Source of the DNA: Rhabdophis nuchalis
Taxonomy: Eukaryota; Chordata; Lepidosauria; Squamata; Natricidae
Length of the DNA: 64,000 bases
Assembly (NCBI GenBank): GCA_039707465.1
Contig: CM077651.1
Location: forward strand, 17,757,519 to 17,821,518
Direction of reading: 5' to 3'
Shown: positions 55,826-64,000 of the stretch, piece by piece
How positions within the stretch are numbered: the first letter of the stretch is position 1
Layout of the letters: each line of letters starts with the position of its first letter
Made by a program: the position numbers and the translations under genes
The notes under the pieces: model-generated
Told to the model about the DNA's origin: nothing
Database searches by the model: none
The model's input: the letters and a program-made list of their open reading frames with translations, nothing else

Positions 55826-56010
55826 CCTTAATTGGGACTTACGAGGGTGTTGTGACACAGTATATATGCTTGTTCCCCTGGCTCAGCTGATCAGGATGAG
55901 AACCTGTGGCCTAGAGGCAATTACAACTGCCTCACATGTAAAACATCCCTGGTTCGAATCCCAGTAAGGGTATGGATAGCTGATGAGAGCTAAATCGCTT
56001 GAAATGAAGT
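55826..56010 (+). repeat. tRNA-derived SINE (second family) with shared 5' flank
   Basis: The SINE at 55896-56010 ('aacctgtggcctagaggcaa' to 'gctaaatcgcttgaaat') lacks the TTTA tail. The 70 bp before it ('ctgatcaggat' and upstream) also precede the copy at 1514, with an inner block inverted. Confidence 0.8.
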
Positions 56011-56419
56011 GAACCTTTTGCAATTGTAGGCAGAGCAGTTTATTTCTTAAGTTGCGGCAAATCTGCCCTGCAAAATGTAGAAATTTGGAGCTTTCAGAGT
56101 GGCTATCAATATAACTGAAGCACGTAAAACAGTTCCAACATCAATTCTGATGCACCATTCTGTAGGACTGTAAGAATGACCTTGAGAGACAGAAGGAAAG
56201 GTCACAGACTAGGAAATGTTCAGACAAGTGACAACTAACTCTATAGAAGGAATGGGATCATAATAAATGTCTTATAAAGGACTCTGCCTAGTTTCTGGGA
56301 CTATACTTTCAAAGTGGGGAAATGGTTTTCTAGACTTTCAAGATTCTCTTAATATAGACTCACAATAAAACTAGAACTAGAACTTCTGGGTATGCTTCTT
56401 GTCTTGACTAGATCACAAG
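56011..56419. other. Unassigned interval
   Basis: No recognised feature. Confidence 0.35.

Positions 56420-56451
<32 letters not shown>
56420..56451 (+). repeat. (CA)n microsatellite
   Basis: About 16 CA units. Confidence 0.94.
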
Positions 56452-56453
<2 letters not shown>

Positions 56454-56571
56454 AAATATTAACATATTCTAATGTATCAGAAAATTTTGAGACACTGGAT
56501 CAAAGTATATGAATATGTCATATAACTGCTTCATTAATTTCATGGTTATGATCAGCATGATTATGTTGATT

Positions 56572-56659
56572 GATTTATTTATTTTGTCAAGCATGAATTA
56601 GATAACAAATATAAATATACTATAGGAGAGATAGGAGGAGGAGAGATAGTCCAATCCAA

Positions 56660-56707
<48 letters not shown>

Positions 56708-57415
56708 AGAGTGAGTGAGTGAGAGAGGGAACGGGATAGGAGAGATAGTCCAATCCAACTTCTGTGTGTGTGTGTGTGTTTGAGAGGGGGGGGAGGGAGG
56801 GAGAGAGGGAGGAAGGAGGGGAAGGGAGAAGAAAAACAAATAGAAAGAAGGAAACTTATTTTGCCAAGGAGAAAAACAAATGCTGTCGCTTTAAATCAGA
56901 ACTGGGCATGCCTGGCTGTGGAATTCTGGGAGTTGAAGTCCACAAGTCTAAAAAAAAATTGAAACCCACTACTGTGTCAGTGCCTCACCAGCCATAAAGC
57001 TTACTGCACGTCACTGCACAAATACAAGGGAATATTAGGACAGGGATGGTTAGCATGCTGGTGTGCTTATGCACGCCCCTTAAAGACCTCTTAGGAATAG
57101 GATGAGGTCGACAGTAGACTGTCTAAGGTTAAAGTTTTGAAGGTTTGGGGAAGAAACTACAGTATCAGGTAATGCATTCCAGGCATTGACAATTCTGTTA
57201 CTGAAGTCATATTTTCTGCAATCAAGTTTGGAGCAGTTTAGCATACATTTGTATCTATTGTGAGCTTGTGTGTTGTAGTGGTTGAAGTTGAAGTATTCAT
57301 TGACAGGTAGGGTATTGTAGTAGATAATTTTATGTACTATGCTTAGGCCAGATCGAAGACGGCAAAGTTGTAAATTGTCTAAGCCCAAAATTTCAAGTCT
57401 GGTTCTATTTAGAAA
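56572..57415 (-). pseudogene. CR1/L2-group LINE 3' part with internal microsatellites
   Basis: A minus-strand 102-codon frame (57080-57388) reads GLDNLQLCRLRSGLSIVHKI then YDFSNRIVNAWNALPDTVVS, the '..FSNR.VN.WN.LP..VV' C-terminal motif of CR1/L2-group LINEs. The far end (56572-56625) is an AT-rich tail with TTTATTTA. Between them (56640-56960) lie TG runs, G-rich sequence and a hAT piece ('ggaattctgggagttgaagt'), so the 3' UTR has been invaded. Confidence 0.62.
56637..56812 (+). repeat. (TG)n runs inside an approximately 100-bp duplication
   Basis: 'gagatagtccaatccaa(t/c)ttc' followed by (TG)n occurs at about 56643 and 56741, each continuing into GAGAG. The second run passes into GGGAGGGAG. 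Looks like a local tandem duplication. Confidence 0.75.
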
Positions 57416-57420
57416 GATAA

Positions 57421-58865
57421 TCTTAATTATTATATATATTCTTCCTTCTTTTTCTTACTTTTTACATCTGCAAACACTTTGAAAGAGCATCCCAGTCTTT
57501 TGAACCAGTGTTACACGCTCAGTATCATTTTTGCTGTCTTTTGGGTTGCAGAACTCAAACACAACCTCCAGTGTTGAAAGTTCCCTTTTATGTGCAAAAA
57601 TGTTAAGCCTGACTCATATAATAATCTTCATCAGATTTTTCAATCATTACATTTCCTGACAAGTAAAGCTACCATGTGCTTTTGGCTTTATTCATTTTCT
57701 CAGTTTTCAACTGCTTTAATATTGCCAGCTACAGCTTTCAAGCTTTTCTCCCCTCCCCTCTTTGGTGCTGATGACATGTTAAACTTCTGTGTTGGTCATG
57801 TCAACGCAATTGGGAGCACAGTGGAGTGTCTTTGTACTAAATATGCTCACAATATGTGGCCACACTCTTGGGTCAAATGCATTTTCAAAGTTATTAAAGT
57901 ACGTTTAAGTCTTTGACAATATTTGATTAGATGCCATGCTACAACATGCAAGTGCTATTCAAAATGTTTTATTTTTTTTAAAAAATACAAGATGCCAGGA
58001 TTACAAATTTCACTTATTGTGTTTTTTTTTCTTTTTCTCTGTGCCATTGTATCTCATTGTGCCATCAGTTATTCCTTCCTCTGCTAATTAATTAGCTAGT
58101 ATTGAGTATGACCAGCCAGAAACCTGACATAATGCCACTGATGAAGGGTCCTTTTATCCTTAACTAGCAAAGCCAATCTTCTGTCAAGCCTTCAGAGTCT
58201 GAAATGCAAGCTGTTCCAGGCATTCGGTCTCCCTCCCTCCCTCCCTCCCTCCCACAATCCCTCCTGGGATCTTTCTGCACCTTGCTGAAGTGTGTGACTC
58301 ATAAACAGGCAAGATGCTGAATTCACAAGAAAGGATTGACCACAGCTATGCATATTCAGCAGAGAGCAGATTTAAGTTTCACAAAAATGCTGTTCTCCAG
58401 CATCTGACTTGTGTACCATGACCCTGACTTGTTGATTAACCATAACCTTATATCTTCCTTGCTTTGGCATTGCACATTTTCAGCTCGCCTTGGAAATTTG
58501 CCTTGCCTACTTAAGTCTTACCTACAATTAATTCTGTTTCCTGTTGTCTTGTTGTCAAGTCCAGCATTTCTTGTGTCCTGCCATTGTGCTAAGGGGCGGG
58601 GGGGGGGGGAGGCTGACATGCTTGGGATTTTTTTTTTTGCTTCTGCTGTTTGCTTGGGAATTCAGGAGTCTTTGGAGATGGGACAAACTTCTTCCCAGTT
58701 GATTTTCATCAGGCTTCAATGCTGTCGTGCCCTGAGTGTGAACTGTTATTTACCTAGCTACAGAGATTCTTAGGAATGATGGGGTCCTCTCAAGGGTTAA
58801 GCTCGGTGCTATTGAGATCCTACCTGGGGTTACCACAGTGAGGGGGCCGGGTACTGTCACTGTAC
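57421..58865. other. Unassigned interval with CCCT and G runs
   Basis: (CCCT)n at about 58228-58251 and a 12-base G run at 58598-58609. Frames of 108 and 120 codons (57590-57916, 58411-58773) show no recognised domain. Confidence 0.4.
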
Positions 58866-59143
58866 CCCGTCAAAAAGTTAAGACCCATTTGTTCCATCAG
58901 GCTGGCTTGGCCTAATTTATGCTTCTCGCCCCAGTCTGTAATTTAAATCGTTTTATTTGGTTTTAATGGGATATAGTTTTAACGTTTTATACATTTTTGT
59001 ACAGGGTTATTTAATTCGATTTTAATTATGTATGTATTGTTATGTTTTTTAGATGTTTTAATTTTTTCCTGTACATCGCCCCGAGTCCCTTCGGGGAGAG
59101 GGGGCGGTCTAGAAATTTAATAAAATAAATAAATAAAAATAAA
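58866..59143 (+). repeat. L2-clade LINE 3' end
   Basis: From 'aaaagttaagacccatttgt' through the 3' UTR, terminal hairpin ('ccgagtcccttcggggagag') and (AAAT)n tail at about 59143. An LTR-like unit starts right after the tail. Confidence 0.82.
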
Positions 59144-59145
59144 AC

Positions 59146-59549
59146 TGTTCTGGCATTCACCAAAGCACGGCCAGAGAAGCAGTTTGGTTGTTTTAAACTC
59201 TTAATCTTCCTTCGTGAAACTTGTGATAACCAGCAGCAAATGACTGATAATAATAAACAACATAGGCAAAGTTGGATCTAACCAGGTTACCTTCCCACCC
59301 ACTTATATAAACCCAGCCTCTCCCAAGGGCTGACACCTAGCATCTCAGCATTCTCAAAATGCTGCTAGTGGACTAGTCCAGGAAAATAGGATTGGAAAAC
59401 CAAGGAAATTGCTTTGTGCTTTACATGGGAACTTCATATTCCGCCTGACTTTACAGCGTCCATGTTTGCTCAATAAAAGTTCTTCAGGTTCAGCCCAATG
59501 GATTCAAGTGTCTTGCTTTCCTGAGGGGCCGACTGGCACAAGTCTGACA
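59146..59549 (+). mobile_element. Probable solo LTR with TATA box and polyadenylation signal
   Basis: 404-bp unit from TGTTCTGGCATTC to AAGTCTGACA, giving TG...CA ends. A TATATAA box is at 59304-59310 and AATAAA at 59472-59477, about 160 bp apart, matching U3-R-U5 order. No target duplication was verified and no internal genes are present. Confidence 0.5.
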
Positions 59550-59833
59550 TTTGCTGTTAGAATTTGCAAAGGCAAGTCTTCCCCTTAACACTCCCTGTAT
59601 CTAGAAACTGTGTTTGGCTTCTGAGGGGGTGCTAAAAAACAAGATTGAAAACCTTACTAGCATCCAAGAAAGCCCAATGATCAGTGCAGAAAAGCAACAT
59701 CATTCCGTATGAACCCAACTCATAGAACCTGCTTCAATTCATTGATCTCAGCATCCCAGAAAATCAAATTAAAATGTAAGAAATATTTGTCTTTTCAGTC
59801 TGGGAATGGATACAACTTGTATTGAGTCACCAT
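59550..59833. other. Unassigned interval
   Basis: No recognised feature. Confidence 0.3.
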
Positions 59834-59947
59834 AATTTCCTTCTTTCTTGACATTTTATGTTGTGTTTTCCTCATATCAGCACCCCTTCCAATTCCCTTC
59901 ATTCTTGACATTTTATGTTGTGTTTTCCTCATATCAGCACCCCTTCC
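59834..59947 (+). repeat. 57-bp tandem duplication
   Basis: 59834-59890 and 59891-59947 are adjacent copies, with the last 46 bp identical ('ttcttgacattttatgttgt' onward) and two substitutions in the first 11 bp. Confidence 0.93.
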
Positions 59948-62900
59948 TTAAAGGTGTCCAGCTGAAACTGGCAGGATTAATGTTTTCTAAAGAAACTGTT
60001 ATCCCTCATATTTTCAGTCCTTTGAAAACCGAAGCAGGTGTTTTATTATTTCCTCAGATAAGTATTTCAAAATGAATCTTGAAATCCCTTAAATTGCATA
60101 GGTTTGCCTTCTGGTTTAAACATGCTTTTTTGAATCCCAGATCTTGAGTTCAAATAAAATCAAAGTTGGCTTGTTCAGGCTAACTCTATTTTTTTACTTT
60201 TGTATGGAGTGATTTTCTGAGTGTTCAATAACCACTGAGCCATTGCCTCTTCTTCTTATCAGTAGAAAAGGAGCACTTCAATAAATGTTCATCTCCTATT
60301 CAGGCAAATAATTAATTTGAAGGAATGGATTTGAATGATACTCTCCAGTTTCATTCTACCTGGTGTAGAAGGCAAACATAATGAAGTGAGAAGGAAAAGC
60401 AATAGAACTTTGACCAACTATTTTGCATGTTGAAAGCAGCACATGTTTTGCTAGCATGATTTTGTATTTACACAAAATAAATCTATTCCTTCCTTCCTCA
60501 CACATAGCTTCCAATATTCCACCTCTTCACATTGAAAACATTTGACGCATCATGCTGTTGATAACCATCTAATTTGTAAATGAATCCTATTAAGCAAATC
60601 TATTAAACAAAAATTCTTTGTACTGTTTTTAATACTAATGCACACTTTGTAGAGATGTGAGAAATATTAGTGCTATAAGTAAGTCACCCACTTTATAGTC
60701 AACTATACAAGAAAAAAGTGATAGGAATTTATTGATTTGTTGGATGCTAATGATTGTTGTATTCATGTATTTTCTTGTCTTGTATTCCTGTATTGTCTTA
60801 CATAGAAGTCTAATCTCACATTAATAATGTTCTTTTTTCCCTTAATTTTTTTCCCGGGCAAAGAAAATTGAGCTATTCTCTTTGAAACCAACAATATAGG
60901 AAGCAGCATTATTGCACTGGAAACTTTGACTTTTACGGATCATTGAAGAGATCAAGGATAGTTGCTTTTCAAGAGAGATTGGTAACCATCCTGCCTTCTC
61001 CTAGCAGTGATATTTACCATCTTCATTTCATGTTTGTGTAACACTGGCATTTCAGTTTTCTGCCCTCACTGTTCTTTCTCCTTCTTCCTTCTAATAGAGT
61101 CTTAGGCACTTATTAATAACATTTTCAATATGTTCCTATTTGTGTATGTATTATTTGCACTTGAACAACCTTCTCCCTTCCCCAGCTGTTTGAAAGACAA
61201 GGTGGGTTTAGCGTAAAATAATGATTGAAATCATTGGGGAGAGCTTCTACTACATATGCAAGTGTGTGGCCCACCAATGAGCTGTTAGTATCATAACCAC
61301 TTCAAAGGATGATTTACCATTCTATCATCATGACCAATCACAGGGTGTTTGATTCCAGTTTAGACAATTGACCAAAATTAAATTGCTCCACTCAGGGTTT
61401 GGCACACCTCATTTTTTGAAGGTAAATTCTCTCAATCTGGAAATGTACTTTGAAAAACAAACCAAACAAAGCATTTTTTGCTTTTCTTTTGACGTTAAGC
61501 CTGGAAAATTGGAGATTAGCAATTGATTCTTGATTGAGATAATCCAACTGATCCACGAATGCTAACAAGGCCTGTCTGTTTAGATTTACACCAATAGGCC
61601 ATCTGCATATTTTAATCAACTTGGTGTTCTGAAATATTACACACTTAGTCTACTCCATTTAATAGTCTCCTAAGGAAGATATATGAAGTTATCATATTTA
61701 GAGAAACTACACCAGAAAGCCCAGGACAACCAAAACAATTGTCCATATTTTACGCCATTAAAATTATTATATACACATTGAGAGAATGAAAGCACACACA
61801 TTACCTGCCCACACACAATAAAGTTATCAATATCTTTTTATTTTCTATGTGAGCATACACACACACACACACAATCACATACACACAACAGTAAGTAAAG
61901 TTTATTCACAAGATTTATTGATATTTTTTAATTTGCTTGCTATATATCTGTATGTGTAGGCATGGACTACCATTTAGTCAAGACAAGGCACTGATTGATG
62001 GATTGTCTATAACCCAGAATAGATTTTCCCCCCCAACAACAAAGCATATAAAAATTAAAATATTTTAGTATTTTATATAAGATAAATCGCCAAGATAAAG
62101 ATGGGATTGGATCTGAACTGACATTAGGGGCATTTACAAAGTAGTAAAGATATATGTAAGAAGGAATTGCTGTACTCATAAGCTATTGTTCCCATTATAT
62201 CCTCACCATGATCTCATGAAGTGGGTTGTGTTAAGTGTTATTGACTAGAACAAAGTCATTCAATGAACACTGTGATTCATTGTGTGCAGACATAATTTGC
62301 TATGTTTTATCCACTACATCTCACCATTCTGATCATTATCACATACCATTAATTTTCTTTGTCCCTTTTCCTATACCCTTTGTTTCGGAACGATTTTTCT
62401 TCTTCGGCGCTAACTAATGTAAGGGTAAGGAGAGGGCCCTTGAATGTCAGGAACTGTCAAAGTCACTGTTTTCTACGCAAGACCAGTTGAAAAAGCCGAA
62501 ACGCTGTGCTTAAGTAATTCCTGCTCATGTGTGATAGTACCATCACAAACTACTTCCGATAAGACCTTTCTACTTCACTGCCCCACAAAGTATCTCATGC
62601 ATTTTATATTTCTGTTTGAAATCACCAGCCCAGTGCATTATCTTGGAGTTTGAATATATCTGAAGGACAATGTGTCTCCACACATCTCTCTGTGGTGGTT
62701 GCAGTCTTCAAGATTAATTACTCTTAACTGGGCTACTGGCATTCCATTCTTTTTTATTTCAATGACACCAAAGGCCAGATTCCAGCACATTGCAGGAAGA
62801 AGTTGGAGCTAGTCATTGCTGAAACAGTCAGGTAAATAATGAATGTGGCTTTAAATTTACAGAAGGGGGTGCCAAATTTTGGGAAGCCAAGAACTACACT

Positions 62901-63030
62901 TAGCCTTTAATCAGAATACTGGGAAGTAGATTCCAAATTGTAGAACCCACACACACACAGAAGAGGTCAAATCAGAACAATGTACTATTTCATTTAAATC
63001 TAACCTGAAATTCATTGAAAGTTGCTAATA
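59948..63030. other. Long repeat-poor interval
   Basis: About 3.1 kb of AT-rich DNA with a (CA)n at about 61857-61873 and another at about 62949-62958. No mobile element or domain recognised; frames are all under 80 codons. Confidence 0.4.
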
Positions 63031-63241
63031 TTCTATCACAGTGATGATGAACCTTTTTGGCTCTGACTGCCCAAACCGGAACATGTGTGTGCATGTCGGA
63101 GTACGAGAAACTTGAAGACTACCTGTCCGGCATGCATCTGTGTGCCAGAAACCAAAGAGCAGTTAGTGATGATGCACAGAATGAGCTCTGCATGCCACTT
63201 CCATAAGTTTGTACCATAAGTTCACCATCACGGTTCTATTA
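63031..63241. mobile_element. Short non-autonomous hAT element
   Basis: Element 63039-63233 (195 bp). 'cagtgatgatgaaccttttt' and 'aagttcaccatcacgg' are inverted repeats, as in the element at 22782. Flanks ttctatca (63031-63038) and ttctatta (63234-63241) match 7 of 8. Confidence 0.9.
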
Positions 63242-63253
63242 TTTGTTCCCTTT

Positions 63254-63625
63254 TGTCAGTTTAAAGATAAAGGTCCCCCTCGCATATATAATCGTTCCTG
63301 ACTCTAGAGGGTGGTGCTCATCTCCGTTTCAAAGTTGAAGAGCCAGCACTGTCTGAAGATGTCTTCGTGGTCATGTGGCTGGCATGACTAAACGCCAAAG
63401 GCACACGGAACACTGTTACCTTCCCATTAAATTGGTCCCTATTTTTCTACTTGCAGTTTTAATATGCTTTCAAACTGCTAGGTTGGCAGAAGCTGGAACA
63501 AGCAATGGGAGGTCACTCAGTTACATGACACTAGGGATTCAAACCGCTGAACTGCTGACCTTTCTGATCGACAAGTTCAGTATTTTAGCCACTGAGCCAC
63601 TGCATCCCTTAACTCTGTCAGTTTA
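63254..63625 (-). repeat. Sauria-type SINE with target duplication
   Basis: Minus-strand unit 63264-63615. The tail complement 'aaagataaaggtccccctcg' is at the left and the head complement 'agccactgagccactgcatc' at the right. tgtcagttta at 63254-63263 and 63616-63625 flanks it exactly. Confidence 0.9.
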
Positions 63626-63789
63626 GAAACGAGAATTTGTTGGTGTCTCTTAAAGGTCCTTTAGGGGTTGTTTGTCACCTCTATGCTTCTAAATGAACTT
63701 TGTTACTGAAGTTTTCTATTTAATTGCACAGCATTTAAATCATAGGAAAAAATCTTAGGTACATAAACTGCATGTATGTACAGAGGAAT

Positions 63790-63868
63790 GTACGGAATAA
63801 CAGAGTTGCAAGGGACCTTGGAGGTATTGTAGTCCAACTCCCTGCTCAAGTAGGGGACCCAATACCAT
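63790..63868 (-). repeat. CR1 LINE 3' end fragment
   Basis: 'gttgcaagggaccttggagg', 'tagtccaactccctgctcaa' and 'acccaataccatt' are the reverse complement of the CR1 3' terminal region. Confidence 0.72.
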
Positions 63869-64000
63869 TTTATAATAATAATAATAATAATTTAATTTTA
63901 TATCCCGCTCTCTCTCCCCAAGGGGGACTCGAGGCGGGGCACAGGCAATTAAAATACAAATAAGACCACAGACAAAATACAAAATACAAAATTAAAAATG
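63869..64000 (-). repeat. L2-clade LINE 3' end, cut by window edge
   Basis: (AAT)n at 63875-63892, then 'ttatatcccgctctctctcc' and 'aagggggactcgaggcgggg', the complement of the L2 terminal hairpin. Continues beyond 64000. Confidence 0.82.

Noticed and set aside
58598..58609. G-quadruplex at the 12-base G run
   Set aside because: A single G run (like that at 39783-39795) without four separated G tracts in a clear pattern; not enough to claim a structure.

Overview
This is a 64-kb stretch of a vertebrate nuclear genome, almost certainly a squamate reptile and probably a snake. The call rests on the repeat content: Sauria-type tRNA SINEs with a Bov-B-like tail, Bov-B (RTE) LINE fragments, abundant CR1 and L2-clade LINE 3' ends, squamate-type L1, Penelope-like fragments, many small hAT elements with 8-bp target duplications, and long GATA, GAAA and CA/TG microsatellites. 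I found no exon of a host protein-coding gene, no rRNA or standalone tRNA gene, and nothing prokaryotic. Treat it as intergenic or deep-intronic DNA. Nearly all long open frames come from microsatellites or transposon remains.

Layout. 1-2.9 kb: L1 ORF2 tail, SINEs, an L2 3' end, a hAT element with a clear target duplication and a GATA array. 2.9-12.1 kb: mostly unassigned AT-rich DNA with SINEs, a hAT element carrying a GAAA tract, and two LTR-like units. 12.9-20.7 kb: CR1 3' end; a mosaic at 14.2-15.9 kb holding a perfect inverted repeat, an exact 228-bp direct duplication and a Penelope-like piece with a hammerhead-ribozyme-like fold; then L2, two Bov-B copies, a TA-flanked MITE and an R4-like LINE piece. 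21.6-30.5 kb: CR1 remains split by hAT elements, a second, decayed Penelope/hammerhead segment, and a SINE split by a 500-bp foldback made of two head-to-head L2 3' ends. 30.9-34.2 kb: about 3 kb with no recognisable repeat. 34.3-38.3 kb: a 770-bp purine-rich tract beside a partial L2 ORF2 (endonuclease tail plus reverse transcriptase). 39.2-42.5 kb: a hAT element with a nested L2 tail, then an L1-type unit with an intact 282-codon ORF1 but no ORF2. 43.4-64 kb: further SINEs, L2 and CR1 tails, nested hAT elements, a Rex1-like LINE end, an LTR-like unit with TATA box and AATAAA, and microsatellites.

The only coherent long coding sequence is the L1-type ORF1 (complement 40609-41457). Strongest leads: the Penelope-linked hammerhead motif, the ORF1-only L1 unit, the L2 foldback inside a SINE, and one hAT family in which purine microsatellites occupy the same internal position in three copies. 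All family names come from reading the sequence; no database search was possible.
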